A stretch of DNA of 64,000 nt from Candidatus Cloacimonadota bacterium (lineage in GTDB: Bacteria; Cloacimonadota; Cloacimonadia; Cloacimonadales; TCS61). This document shows positions 9,155 through 18,971 of this stretch, one piece after another. The notes below the pieces were generated by a model. That model was not told the origin of the DNA and did not search any database. It saw only the letters and a program-made list of their open reading frames with translations. The stretch covers positions 295,304 to 359,303 of the forward strand of contig JAIPIH010000001.1 of NCBI GenBank assembly GCA_021734835.1, read 5' to 3'. The position numbers and the translations under genes were made by a program. The number at the start of each line of letters is the position of its first letter. The first letter of the stretch is position 1.

Positions 9155-11725
9155 TTACTTAAGCATCAGCATCTTCTTCATTATTGTTTCATCTTTCGTT
9201 GATAATTTGTAGAAGTATACTCCTGATGAAATATTCTTTTCGTTATTGTCTTTACCATTCCAGACAGCTTCATACAAACCTGCCGGTTGCTCTCCATTAA
9301 CAAGAGTTTTAACTAATTGTCCTTTGATGTTGTACACGTTTAATTCAGCCATACCGTCATTTTGAAGAGAATACGCAATAGTTGTAGATGGATTGAAAGG
9401 ATTAGGATAATTCTGATCTAAAGATGTTTTAGTTACTTCAGGAACATTATTCCCAGGTTCGTTAAAGGAAACAATATAATAATTGTTTTGGTTTTCAGAA
9501 AAATCTATTCTTGCTTTTATACCTGGATCATCTTGATTTTCTTTTAGTGTGTAGGAATCTATAATTGAATTTTCTGATCTTGAACCATAAGAAAGCTGGA
9601 ATTCTACTGAACCCGGATCAAAAGTAACAGTATCATTATAAACATATGCTCGAATTTGGACCAATGAGTCTTCAATTACTTCTGCTCCTTTACACTCACC
9701 TTCAACGAAAATACCTAATTCTGTTGGATTATCCAGAGCTTCAAGATCAAGTTCTACATACACGGGAATGTAATCTACTTCTTCCGTATAGGCAAAATCC
9801 TGAGCTTTAGGGAGTGTTATTTTAGGTACAGTACCACCACCATCTTCTCCCCAGAAGAAACTTCCATTTCCTGTACAATTAACAATGACCAGATCACCAT
9901 AATTTAATGTAGGAACCCTCGGTATCTTACCTACTCCCAGCCAACTATTATCAGCTAATTTTATATATGTAAAAGTTCTTGTTGTTATCCTATTTATCTT
10001 ATCAAGTACTTCCGCCAGAGCATCAAAGGGATTCATGCTTTCTTCTAGGAAATACCCGAGCCAGTTCTCTCCACCTGCTACAAGGTTTATTGTTTGTTCA
10101 GGGTACTCCAGGAAACCGGTAATTTCTATTGTCGCAGCTTCATTCATTTCTAATTTATAACCTTTTACACTGGTGAATTCCTGTTCAGCATGATGCCAAT
10201 AAGTGGTATAATAAATGTTATTTACACCGCCTTGAGTTTCGACTAGTTCAAGTGCGGCAGGAATGGGTGGCAGCATTATATCGTAGAGTACATTAGAAGC
10301 AATATCTTCCTCTGCATAGATATCATCCAGAACAGGGAAACATTTCCAGTTAATGCCCTCGTTGGCATCAATTAGTTCAACGGTATCAATTGTATGATCA
10401 ATTGCTCGTACTGCACCGATATCAGAAGGGGTGCCGTCTGAATCGGTAATTGATGGATCACCAGCATCAATACAGGGTGATTTGACAGTAGAATTCCAAA
10501 GAGGTTGGTAAGTTTGATAATCAATTTGGGAATTAGTATCAATTAAACAACCCGTACCAATAGTAACACCATTTCCAAGATTACCACTTTGATAAGTGCT
10601 ACAATAGTTTAGTGTTACATCACCAGATGAAATATAGTCACAATCGTTATTAAGAAAAATGCAATTTGTTAATATTAGCTCTCCATTAATGTTATCATTA
10701 ATGACTTGTGTGATGTCTTGATTTTCAATAAAGGAATTATTTGTCATTAGAACATCACCAGTGTTGTAAATAATATTACATGGTTGATCAGGGGCATAAT
10801 TATAACCAAAAATATTGTCCTTTATTTCGCCGGAACTACTATAAACGCCTATTATTGTGGGATCATAAGTCTGACAATTCGTAATCAATTCACCACAAGT
10901 ATTGGAAGTAAATTTATTTCCAATTACTGAATTATTTTCCCCGTAGCCTAGATATAAAGCAGAAGCACCATGGTTTGTACGATTAAAATAGAAAAAATTA
11001 TTTTCGATTATTGTATTATTGCATTCACCAAAAACAGCACCAGCACCTATACCTGAGTACGTATTTACTCCAACATTTGCAAAAGAACTTCCAGTTCTAT
11101 TATTATACACTATATTATTTGAAAATAACACATTATCACTAAAACTTACAATAATAGCTCCTCCATGAAAGGCAATGTTGTTATTAAATGTACAATTCTT
11201 TACTTGTGCACCATTTGCATATAATATTTGAACAGCTCCTCCATTTTCTGGTCCAGGCCAATAATTATTACATGGGTATTCTCCTGCCGAGCAATTATTA
11301 AAAACAATACCATCTAAAATGGGATTACCATTTTCAATTGCGATTGCACCACCACCCCTAAAATTGAATCCACTAATTGTTTGTGCATTGTTTATTGTTA
11401 TATCTTGAATGATGTCTTCTTCTGTTCCATTTTCAATAAAAAAAGCTCTGCTTTGATCATCACAATCTATAACGGGGCTATTTAGTCCATAAATACGAAT
11501 GGTCTTACTTGTACCATCCCAATAGATATTAGTATTATTAACACCTGTATAATCACTAGCAGTACCAATTACACAAATTGAGGCACTTGTTTGAACTGCA
11601 TTAACAGCACTCATTATGTCTGTAAAATCTCCAGGACCACTTTGATTAACTACATACGACTCATCATATGCGAATAATCTGCAAATTGTTAAAATAACAA
11701 TTGCAAGTAAAATATATCTTTTCAT
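9155..11725 (-). CDS. Secreted right-handed beta-helix protein with type IX-style sorting domain
   Basis: An 856-residue exported protein built like its downstream neighbour. A signal peptide (MKRYILLAIVILTICRLFA) is followed by beta-helix rungs over roughly residues 30-440. These are full of Asn and aromatic ladders (NTIIENNFFYFNRTNHGA, NSVIGNKFTSNTCG) and end in SPCIDAGDPSITDSDGTPSD, the typical helix-capping phrase. A second, all-beta region (about 450-760) precedes the C-terminal sorting domain beginning NYPNPFNPSTTIAYSL and ending KKMLMLK. The ATG has an AAGGAG ribosome binding site. The two neighbours share architecture but low identity outside the C-terminus, so they are not a recent duplication. 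Ligand and activity are unknown. Confidence 0.85.
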   Translation of the reverse strand: MKRYILLAIVILTICRLFAYDESYVVNQSGPGDFTDIMSAVNAVQTSASICVIGTASDYTGVNNTNIYWDGTSKTIRIYGLNSPVIDCDDQSRAFFIENGTEEDIIQDITINNAQTISGFNFRGGGAIAIENGNPILDGIVFNNCSAGEYPCNNYWPGPENGGAVQILYANGAQVKNCTFNNNIAFHGGAIIVSFSDNVLFSNNIVYNNRTGSSFANVGVNTYSGIGAGAVFGECNNTIIENNFFYFNRTNHGASALYLGYGENNSVIGNKFTSNTCGELITNCQTYDPTIIGVYSSSGEIKDNIFGYNYAPDQPCNIIYNTGDVLMTNNSFIENQDITQVINDNINGELILTNCIFLNNDCDYISSGDVTLNYCSTYQSGNLGNGVTIGTGCLIDTNSQIDYQTYQPLWNSTVKSPCIDAGDPSITDSDGTPSDIGAVRAIDHTIDTVELIDANEGINWKCFPVLDDIYAEEDIASNVLYDIMLPPIPAALELVETQGGVNNIYYTTYWHHAEQEFTSVKGYKLEMNEAATIEITGFLEYPEQTINLVAGGENWLGYFLEESMNPFDALAEVLDKINRITTRTFTYIKLADNSWLGVGKIPRVPTLNYGDLVIVNCTGNGSFFWGEDGGGTVPKITLPKAQDFAYTEEVDYIPVYVELDLEALDNPTELGIFVEGECKGAEVIEDSLVQIRAYVYNDTVTFDPGSVEFQLSYGSRSENSIIDSYTLKENQDDPGIKARIDFSENQNNYYIVSFNEPGNNVPEVTKTSLDQNYPNPFNPSTTIAYSLQNDGMAELNVYNIKGQLVKTLVNGEQPAGLYEAVWNGKDNNEKNISSGVYFYKLSTKDETIMKKMLMLK

Positions 11726-12263
11726 TTTATTTTCTCCTTATTACTTTTTTACTTTCATCTCATTCTTCATTTTTCTCAAGTACCGTGACTTTAGATTAGG
11801 TGTTAGTTTTACTCACACGAACTTATTCTTACAGATAATGAACAACATATCATCCTCCTTTATGTGAAAAAGAAAACCACTAACTTGTCAAATAGTTTAT
11901 TTTTTTTCATTTTATGCTTTCCTACTTATATATGTTCAAAAACTCAAAATTGTGACGAAGCCGCTCAAAAAAATTTTGAAGATCTTTAATCATCTTCATT
12001 TATATGCATTATAACTTATTATATTGCATATAGTTAAGCTAGTCTTAAAGCTGAAATAAAAAAAATCATTTTTTTTGCATTTTTTTTGTGTTCGTAAAAA
12101 TTATTAACTATAGAGTTAAAGAAATGAATATAAACTTGCTGACATTCAAGCTGAGATTATCGAAAATGTGATTAATCTCCTGCATGAACTTTTTTATGAA
12201 AAACCTTGCCTTTCCCAGGAAGTTATTTAATTTATTTCACATGTTTTATCAGGAAAATAAATA
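11726..12263. other. Intergenic region with a possible gene remnant
   Basis: The 538 bp between the divergent beta-helix gene and uvrB are very AT-rich with no repeat family seen. A stop-free stretch at 12120-12227 on the plus strand encodes protein-like sequence (LADIQAEIIENVINLLHELF...) in one frame, has no start codon and ends at TAA 12228-12230. Reading past that stop gives a further 13 codons before the next TAA. It could be the decayed 3' end of a gene or chance. The promoters of both flanking genes must lie here, but no clear -35/-10 pair stands out. Confidence 0.4.
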
Positions 12264-14252
12264 ATGCAAGAATTTAAATTGGTTTCGGGTTATCAGCCCA
12301 GAGGTGATCAACCTCAGGCAATATCTGCCTTAGTCGAAGGTATTGATAATAAGGAAAGATTTCAAACACTTCTTGGTGTAACAGGCTCAGGGAAAACCTT
12401 TACTGTAGCTAACGTTATCAAAGAAGTAAACAAACCCACGCTGGTTATTTCCCATAACAAAACTTTAGCAGCTCAACTTTATGGTGAATTCAAAACACTC
12501 TTCCCAGAAAATGCAGTTGAGTTCTTTATAAGTTATTACGATTATTATCAACCTGAGGCGTATATTCCGGGTCAGGATGTTTATATAGAAAAAGATTCAG
12601 ATATAAACAGTCAGATAGAAAAACTACGCTTAAGAGCCACTATGAGTTTAATGGAACGCCGTGATGTGATAATCGTTGCCAGCGTATCCTGTATTTACGG
12701 ATTGGGCACACCCCAGAATTATCGTGATGCTCTGGTCCGCATAAAAGTTGGTGATATTATTGAGCGTGATGAACTGCTGAAAAAACTTATAGATATCCAT
12801 TACGGCAGGAACGATATTGCTTTTGAACGAGGAGCTTTTCGAGTTAGAGGTGATATTGTCGATATCTATCCAGCTTATCTGGAGAATTCCATTCGAATTG
12901 AGTTCTTTGGTGATGTAATTGAAAATATCTCACGGATAAATCCCTTGAACAATAGAATCTTAGAAGAAGTAGATGAATATCCTATTTATCCGGCAAATCA
13001 CTTTATCACTTCTAAAGATACATTAAAAAAAGCGACAGAGCAAATTAAAGCAGAATTAAAAGACAGAGTTAAATATTACGAGAAGAATGGTAAACTGCTT
13101 GAAGCTCAACGTCTTACGCAGAGAGTAAATTTTGATCTTGAAATGCTGAATGAACTGGGATTTTGCTCAGGAATAGAGAATTATTCAAGGCATCTCACCG
13201 GTGGGAAAAAGGGAGATCCTCCCTACTGTTTGTTAGATTATTTTCCCGATGATTTTTTAATGGTCATTGATGAATCTCATGCATCTATTCCACAAATTCA
13301 TGGTATGTATGGGGGAGATTATACCAGGAAGAAAAATCTGGTAGATTATGGTTTCAGACTTCCCTCCGCTTTTGATAACCGTCCCTTAAAATTTGAAGAA
13401 TTCGAAAAAAAAATAAACCAGGTAATTTTTCTTTCAGCTACTCCGGCTGATTATGAATTAGAAAAAACAGATGGTGTCTTTGTGGAGCAGGTTATTCGTC
13501 CCACCGGATTAATGGATCCTGTGATTGAAGTGAAACCAATTGATACGCAGGTTGATGATCTGATTAAACAGATAAACGAAAGAACTGGGCGAAAAGAAAA
13601 AATATTAGTAACTACACTTACTAAGAGAATGGCTGAAGATCTATCTGAATATCTAAGTAAAGCAGGGATAAGAACAAGATATATGCATAGCGAGATCGGT
13701 ACAATGGAGCGTTCTAAGATCATAAGAGATTTTCGTATGGATGAGTTTGATGTTCTGGTGGGAATTAATTTACTACGTGAAGGATTGGATCTGCCCGAAG
13801 TTTCTTTAGTCGCTATTCTGGATGCTGATAAAGTCGGGTTTCTCAGATCAGCCAGATCACTGATCCAAACTGCTGGAAGAGCTGCTAGAAATACTAACGG
13901 GAAAGTTATTTTTTATGCGGCACATATATCTGCTGCTATGCAGGAAGCGATCTCCGAAACAGAGAGAAGAAGAAAAAAACAGATGAGCTATAACGTAAAA
14001 AATAATATCACTCCAACATCTATCCAAAAAAGCATCGATGATATAATGCTCTCAACTAAAGTAGCCGACGGCTATAAGAAAAAAGAAGAGAAAAAATCTG
14101 ATAAAGATAAATTCAAAGAATATCTCGAACTAGATTCAATTGAGGATGTAGTTGAATTATTAACTAAAGAGATGAATGAAGCAGCAGAGAACCTTGATTT
14201 TGAGAGAGCGGCAGAACTTCGGGACAGAATATTTGAGCTGCAGGATCTTTAA
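12264..14252 (+). CDS. uvrB: Excinuclease ABC subunit B
   Basis: The DNA-damage verification helicase of nucleotide excision repair, working in the cytoplasm with UvrA and UvrC, neither of which is in this window. The 662-residue product matches the family length. Walker A GVTGSGKT lies at 38-45, the beta-hairpin YYDYYQPEAYIP at 91-102, DESH in the middle, and helicase motifs V/VI near LLREGLDLPEV and QTAGRAAR. A C-terminal UVR motif (AENLDFERAAELRDRI) binds UvrC. It is the first gene of a plus-strand run with fumarase alpha, fumarase beta and a secreted protease (14-30 nt gaps), suggesting co-transcription. Confidence 0.97.
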   Translation: MQEFKLVSGYQPRGDQPQAISALVEGIDNKERFQTLLGVTGSGKTFTVANVIKEVNKPTLVISHNKTLAAQLYGEFKTLFPENAVEFFISYYDYYQPEAYIPGQDVYIEKDSDINSQIEKLRLRATMSLMERRDVIIVASVSCIYGLGTPQNYRDALVRIKVGDIIERDELLKKLIDIHYGRNDIAFERGAFRVRGDIVDIYPAYLENSIRIEFFGDVIENISRINPLNNRILEEVDEYPIYPANHFITSKDTLKKATEQIKAELKDRVKYYEKNGKLLEAQRLTQRVNFDLEMLNELGFCSGIENYSRHLTGGKKGDPPYCLLDYFPDDFLMVIDESHASIPQIHGMYGGDYTRKKNLVDYGFRLPSAFDNRPLKFEEFEKKINQVIFLSATPADYELEKTDGVFVEQVIRPTGLMDPVIEVKPIDTQVDDLIKQINERTGRKEKILVTTLTKRMAEDLSEYLSKAGIRTRYMHSEIGTMERSKIIRDFRMDEFDVLVGINLLREGLDLPEVSLVAILDADKVGFLRSARSLIQTAGRAARNTNGKVIFYAAHISAAMQEAISETERRRKKQMSYNVKNNITPTSIQKSIDDIMLSTKVADGYKKKEEKKSDKDKFKEYLELDSIEDVVELLTKEMNEAAENLDFERAAELRDRIFELQDL

Positions 14253-14281
14253 TTGCATTATTAAAAGTGAGGAAATCTGAT

Positions 14282-15127
14282 ATGCGTGAAATAAATGTTA
14301 ATGATCTGATCCCGCTGGTTAAGAAATTATCTATCGATGCTAATTATTATATTGGTGAAGATATTATTAACAAGATCAAAGAATTTCGGGAACTGGAAGA
14401 ATCTCCTACTGCTGTGGAAATACTGGATGTCATGTTAGAAAACTATAAACTAGCTGCTGAAGAGAGAATGGCTGTCTGCCAGGATACCGGCAGCGCTGTA
14501 GTTTTTGTCGAGTTAGGGCAGGATGTTCATTTGACAAGAGGTGATTTCTCAGAAGCGATTAATGAGGGTGTAAGGCAGGGTTATCATTCAGGTTATTTAC
14601 GAAAATCAATTGTAAATGATCCTATTATTGAGCGTATAAATACAAATGATAATACCCCGGCGATTATTTACACTGATATCGTTCGTGGTGATAAGATCAA
14701 AATAACTGTTGCTCCCAAAGGTGGCGGCAGTGAAAACATGAGTGAAATTAAAATGATGACCGCTGCTGTCGGTCTGGAAGGTGTTATTGAATTTGTGGTA
14801 GATCGGATCAAACGATCAGGCGGAAATCCCTGTCCTCCGGTGATTATTGGCATTGGTTTAGGTGGTAATTTCGAGCAAAGTGCCTTACTCTCAAAAAAAG
14901 CTCTGTTACGCAGATTGGACGAAAGAAACCCTGATCCTAAATGGGATAAAATAGAGAATGAGATCTTACAAAAAGTAAATAAGTTGGGAATAGGACCTCA
15001 GGGCTTAGGCGGGACAACAACCGCTTTAGGTGTAAGTATTTTAACCAAGCCATGCCATCTAGCCTCGATGCCTGTTGCGGTTAATGTGCAATGTCACGCA
15101 GCTCGTCATAAGAGTATTATTATTTAA
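14282..15127 (+). CDS. Class I fumarate hydratase, alpha subunit (or tartrate dehydratase alpha)
   Basis: The N-terminal half of a two-subunit [4Fe-4S] hydro-lyase interconverting fumarate and malate. All three expected cluster cysteines are visible, in AVCQDTGSA, GNPCPPVI and NVQCHAARH. A GTG at 14267 is in frame upstream, but the GAGGA ribosome binding site (14269-14273) overlaps it and is correctly spaced for the ATG at 14282, giving 281 residues. The beta subunit starts 10 nt downstream. Family members also include L-tartrate dehydratase. With isocitrate-type dehydrogenase, aconitase and citrate lyase genes elsewhere in the window, fumarase is the likelier activity. Oxygen sensitivity of the cluster fits an anaerobe. 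Confidence 0.9.
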   Translation: MREINVNDLIPLVKKLSIDANYYIGEDIINKIKEFRELEESPTAVEILDVMLENYKLAAEERMAVCQDTGSAVVFVELGQDVHLTRGDFSEAINEGVRQGYHSGYLRKSIVNDPIIERINTNDNTPAIIYTDIVRGDKIKITVAPKGGGSENMSEIKMMTAAVGLEGVIEFVVDRIKRSGGNPCPPVIIGIGLGGNFEQSALLSKKALLRRLDERNPDPKWDKIENEILQKVNKLGIGPQGLGGTTTALGVSILTKPCHLASMPVAVNVQCHAARHKSIII

Positions 15128-15137
15128 GTGAGGAATT

Positions 15138-15692
15138 ATGATCAAAACTGTTCAGTTAACAACTCCACTTGATGATAAAATACTGGAAACACTTAAAATT
15201 GGAGATAAAGTGTTGATCAGCGGGAAGATCTATACTGCACGTGATGCAGCTCATAAAAGACTTTACGAGCTAATAAAAAATGGCGAAGAACTTCCATTTG
15301 ATATGACAGGTCAAATAATTTATTATACAGGCCCTGCTCCAACCCCACCGGGAAAATCTATCGGATCTGCCGGACCAACAACCAGCTACAGAATGGATAA
15401 ATATACTCTGAGTTTGCTTACCTTAGGTTTGAAAGCTACGATCGGTAAGGGACAACGCTCGGAAGAGGTCATAAATTCTATGATTCGGAATAAAGCTGTT
15501 TATTTTGTTGCTATCGGTGGAGCAGCCGTTGTAATTGCCAAGGCGATAAAGCAGTCGAAAATAATTGCTTATGATGAACTGGGAACTGAAGCGATTCGCG
15601 AATTAGAAGTCGAAAATTTCCCTTGTTTTGTCGCGAATGATATTGATGGGAATGATATTTTTATGACAGAGGTTAAAAAGTATCAAAAATGA
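15138..15692 (+). CDS. Class I fumarate hydratase, beta subunit (or tartrate dehydratase beta)
   Basis: The C-terminal swivelling domain partner of the preceding gene, 184 residues as is normal for separate beta subunits. Diagnostic wording includes GKIYTARDAAHKRL, IIYYTGPAPTPPGKSIGSAG-like text at 15318-15373, GPTTSYRMD and VAIGGAAVVIAKAI. The ATG lies 10 nt after the alpha stop with a GTGAGGAATT ribosome binding region, so the two subunits are probably translated together. It has no iron-sulfur ligands of its own; it contributes active-site residues to the alpha-bound cluster. Confidence 0.92.
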   Translation: MIKTVQLTTPLDDKILETLKIGDKVLISGKIYTARDAAHKRLYELIKNGEELPFDMTGQIIYYTGPAPTPPGKSIGSAGPTTSYRMDKYTLSLLTLGLKATIGKGQRSEEVINSMIRNKAVYFVAIGGAAVVIAKAIKQSKIIAYDELGTEAIRELEVENFPCFVANDIDGNDIFMTEVKKYQK

Positions 15693-15725
15693 AAAAACAA
15701 TGATGAAAAATTGAATGGAGATGAT

Positions 15726-17390
15726 ATGAAACACTTAATTATTATTTTTATGATAATGTTAGTAAATGTATTAAACGGAATAAATATCGGTTCGTTCCCG
15801 GAGTTTCAAAACCACATAAAAGATGAATCTGCTCAAGTAGCTGATATGAAGCTGCACAAGCAACTAAAACAAGCAAGGATCAGCCGTGAATATGAAGTTG
15901 GAGATCAGGAAACTTACTGGCGTTATGACCTGACAATTATGCCTCCAGGCTGGCTTCAAACTCCTGCAACCTGTCGAGCTGTTGGTGAACATTGTTATGT
16001 GTTTGTTGCAGATGAAGACTGGCAGGTAAATATGGACGAAGCAGATGTGCAAGTAGTATTAAATTATTTGGAATATGAAACAATGAATGGGGATGATTAT
16101 GGTGCGGTAGAGATGGATACTCTGCATTTTGGCAATATGCCGGATGAACTGGATAATGATCTAAAACTTATAGTTTTTTACTCAGCTCTTGGTTCTTATA
16201 ACGGAAGTACTTTTGACGGATATTTCAGTAGTTATAATCAAGTTACAGAAGCGGAAGCTCAACAGATGAATCCTCCTGGACACAGTAATGAATGCGAGAT
16301 GATCTATATGACCTGTTATCCTTTAGATCCCACCGATCCAATAAGAATATCTGTTCTGGCACACGAGCTTGAACATCTTATTCACTGGGGTGGCGATATC
16401 AACGAAAATTTATGGGTGGATGAAGGTTTAGCAGAGCTGGCAATGGTCTATTTTGGTTTGCCGGATCCTATCTCGCAGTTTAACTCAAATCCCGATAACT
16501 CCTTGATAACCTGGAATCAAGATTGGGCAGATTATGTTAAAACTATGTTGTTCTTCACTTATTTTGCCGAGCAGTTTGATGACGGTACGATTATCAGCGA
16601 TATTGTCAGCGAATCTGCAAACTCTATATCAGGAATTTCTGCTCAACTGATCGCTCATGGATATACGATCCCATTTGTGGGAATATTCAATAACTGGACT
16701 ATAGCAAATTATCTTGATGATCCAGATGTAGATCAGGGGCAATATAATTATCAAAACCTGGAGCTTCCAATATTTAATATAACTTCAAATCATACTTCAT
16801 ATCCGGCTCAGGGAAACGGAACGACCAATGCGTGGGCTTCAGATTATGTGAGATTGATCCCAAACGGACAGAACTTTAATCTTCATCTGGAAGTTGATCA
16901 TACTATTTCACTCGGAGTCCTCCGCATAAGTAACGAAGTTGCTACGACAGTAGATTTTTATAATGTTGATGGTAGTGTAGATATCAATTTACCGGAAATG
17001 TCTGAGGAATACACTAAAATGATCCTCGTTATCCCAAATTCTAATTATTCAAATTTGGCTTATAATTATGAAGTAACGGAGTTCACAGCCGCAGAACATG
17101 ATATTGCAGAGATTAAAACAATTAATTTGAAAAATTATCCTAACCCTTTTAATCCAGCTACAACAATCAAGTTTTATCTCTCCGAGGAGAGTTCTGTGGA
17201 ATTAGCAGTATTCAATCTTCGCGGACAAAAGATCACAACACTTATAAATGAACAAATTCCAAAAGGGGAGCATGCTATAACTTGGAATGGTATAAATAAA
17301 TTCGGAACACCTGTAAGCACTGGGATGTATCTTTACAAATTAAAAACAAAAAATCACGAAATTGTTAAACGTATGCTACTGTTGAAGTAA
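15726..17390 (+). CDS. Secreted zinc metalloprotease (M30/hyicolysin-like) with type IX-style sorting domain
   Basis: An exported protease of 554 residues when started at the ATG at 15726. A TTG 15 nt upstream is in frame, but the GGAG at 15717-15720 is spaced for 15726, and that start gives a clean signal peptide (MKHLIIIFMIMLVNVLNG). The zinc site HELEH at about residue 212 is followed by WVDEGLAELA, an H-E-x-x-H plus downstream E arrangement as in gluzincin-type M30 peptidases. After a beta-rich region the C-terminus is the same sorting domain as in the beta-helix proteins (NYPNPFNPATTIKFYL ... KRMLLLK). It lies 33 nt behind fumarase beta, so it may share the uvrB-fumarase transcript, an odd pairing. 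The family assignment beyond the zinc motif is tentative. Confidence 0.8.
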   Translation: MKHLIIIFMIMLVNVLNGINIGSFPEFQNHIKDESAQVADMKLHKQLKQARISREYEVGDQETYWRYDLTIMPPGWLQTPATCRAVGEHCYVFVADEDWQVNMDEADVQVVLNYLEYETMNGDDYGAVEMDTLHFGNMPDELDNDLKLIVFYSALGSYNGSTFDGYFSSYNQVTEAEAQQMNPPGHSNECEMIYMTCYPLDPTDPIRISVLAHELEHLIHWGGDINENLWVDEGLAELAMVYFGLPDPISQFNSNPDNSLITWNQDWADYVKTMLFFTYFAEQFDDGTIISDIVSESANSISGISAQLIAHGYTIPFVGIFNNWTIANYLDDPDVDQGQYNYQNLELPIFNITSNHTSYPAQGNGTTNAWASDYVRLIPNGQNFNLHLEVDHTISLGVLRISNEVATTVDFYNVDGSVDINLPEMSEEYTKMILVIPNSNYSNLAYNYEVTEFTAAEHDIAEIKTINLKNYPNPFNPATTIKFYLSEESSVELAVFNLRGQKITTLINEQIPKGEHAITWNGINKFGTPVSTGMYLYKLKTKNHEIVKRMLLLK

Positions 17391-17441
17391 TGATTAAATT
17401 ACCTCAGATCCAAGTGTGAGCACATATCAATTTGTTGATCG

Positions 17442-18257
17442 TTATTCTTCATATTGAGTTCTGAAATTTAGTTTGCCATTCTTAAATTCGTAGATTCTGA
17501 AGGAAGGTTGTCTGCCGAACCTGTTAGTAGCAGAAGCAGCGACAAAGATCGGGATTTCTCCCAGCCAATGCTGCTCGGAACCATGAAAATGACCAGCGAT
17601 CACGGCAACTAAGTTATAGGAATTCAGCAGGTCCTGCCATTTGTTTCTATTTTCACTATTCCAGCCGGGATGCATTTCGTTATTGTAAAAGAATCCTACA
17701 GTGGGAATATGATGGAAAAGTATTACCGGTTTCTCCTTAGTTTCTTTCAGAGCCAGTTTAAGTTCTACAAAAGGCTCATATCCATCCGCTTTAAATCCAT
17801 AGGCGAGAGGATCGGAATAAATTCCTATGAAGACTATCTCTGCAAATTCGTTTACAAACACAAGATCACCAAAATACTTATTGTAGATCTTCTTCTGCTG
17901 TTCAAACTGAGCTTCATAGATATCGTGATTACCAGGAATAAAATAGATAGGTACTTCCAATTCTATAAAGGCACTTAAAGCATTCAAGGCCGTGTTTGTA
18001 TCTATTAATCCGTCATTTACAATATCACCTGTATGGATTACAAATTTTATCTCCATCGGCAGTTTGTTGATCTGTCTGATCAGGCTCTTGGTTATTTCCA
18101 GATTTGTGCCTTTCCCAATATGGGTATCTGTTATTTGGACAAAATAAAAGTTTTCATTTTCTGTTTGAAATTCCTGACAGCTCAGTTGCATGATCTGCAT
18201 TGCAAATATTACTACTAACAACAGGATTTTTCCAAAATCAGTTTTCAACTCTAACAT
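17442..18257 (-). CDS. Calcineurin-like metallophosphoesterase, membrane-anchored or exported
   Basis: A 271-residue phosphoesterase with the full dinuclear-metal motif set: QITDTHIGKG, HTGDIVNDG, PGNHDIYE, FHHIPTVG and AGHFHGSE. The N-terminus has a hydrophobic segment (ILLLVVIFAMQIMQL) before Ser-Cys. That is a signal peptide or a poor lipobox, because position -3 is Gln, so lipoprotein status is uncertain. Substrates of this superfamily range from nucleotides to phosphoproteins and cannot be assigned. Its 3' end faces the protease gene with only 51 nt between the stops. Confidence 0.85.
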   Translation of the reverse strand: MLELKTDFGKILLLVVIFAMQIMQLSCQEFQTENENFYFVQITDTHIGKGTNLEITKSLIRQINKLPMEIKFVIHTGDIVNDGLIDTNTALNALSAFIELEVPIYFIPGNHDIYEAQFEQQKKIYNKYFGDLVFVNEFAEIVFIGIYSDPLAYGFKADGYEPFVELKLALKETKEKPVILFHHIPTVGFFYNNEMHPGWNSENRNKWQDLLNSYNLVAVIAGHFHGSEQHWLGEIPIFVAASATNRFGRQPSFRIYEFKNGKLNFRTQYEE

Positions 18258-18370
18258 AGTTTACCTCTGTTTATTTATAAGAAATTTTCCCAATAAAACA
18301 TAGGCCGACATTGAAGTTTTGTAATCCAACTATAGTATAGAAATGGCTTATTGGTCAAATTAATTTCACA

Positions 18371-18928
18371 TTATAATTTCAAAGCTTTTTCAATTGCTTT
18401 TATTATTTCTTCACTTTCCGGTTTGACTTTAGAGCCAAAACGCGCCAAAATATTTCCATCTTTGGATATTAGGAACTTATTGAAATTCCAGCTTATCTTT
18501 CCGCCAAAAACGTGGTTGGAATCTTCTGATGTGAGATATTTATACAGAGGGTGGATATCCTTTCCACTCACAGAAATTTTACTAAACATGGGGAATGTAA
18601 CTCCATAGTTCAACCGACAGAAATTAGCGATCTCTTTATTATTGCCGGGTTCTTGATTTAAAAAATTATTAGCTGGAAATCCCAAAATTACAAATTCACT
18701 GTTTTTGTAAGTTTCATAAAGTTGTTCCAAGCCTTCATATTGGTAAGTGAATCCACATTTGCTTGCGGTGTTTACAATTAAAATTACTTTTCCATGATAC
18801 TTTGACAGGCTAACTGGATTACCGTTTATATCGTCCATTGTGAAATCATAAATCCTCATCACTTTCTCCTTTGTTTGAATAAAAACTATTAATATCATTA
18901 AAACAACTACTATCATCAACTTTTTCAT
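18371..18928 (-). CDS. Glutathione peroxidase-family thiol peroxidase, exported
   Basis: A 185-residue peroxidase of the GPx fold. The peroxidatic residue is an ordinary cysteine in NTASKCGFTYQYEGL, with FPANNFLNQEPG and SWNFNKFLI completing the catalytic tetrad region. An N-terminal hydrophobic stretch (MKKLMIVVVLMILIVFIQT) suggests export; the conserved domain begins at RIYDFTMDDINGNPV. Cys-type bacterial GPx proteins usually take electrons from thioredoxin rather than glutathione. It probably detoxifies peroxides in the periplasm. Selenocysteine is not used here although a tRNA 2-selenouridine synthase gene lies at 48-49 kb. Confidence 0.9.
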   Translation of the reverse strand: MKKLMIVVVLMILIVFIQTKEKVMRIYDFTMDDINGNPVSLSKYHGKVILIVNTASKCGFTYQYEGLEQLYETYKNSEFVILGFPANNFLNQEPGNNKEIANFCRLNYGVTFPMFSKISVSGKDIHPLYKYLTSEDSNHVFGGKISWNFNKFLISKDGNILARFGSKVKPESEEIIKAIEKALKL

Positions 18929-18971
18929 TTGGTAAATCTCTTAATAAACACAATTTAAAATTTATTTTAAC

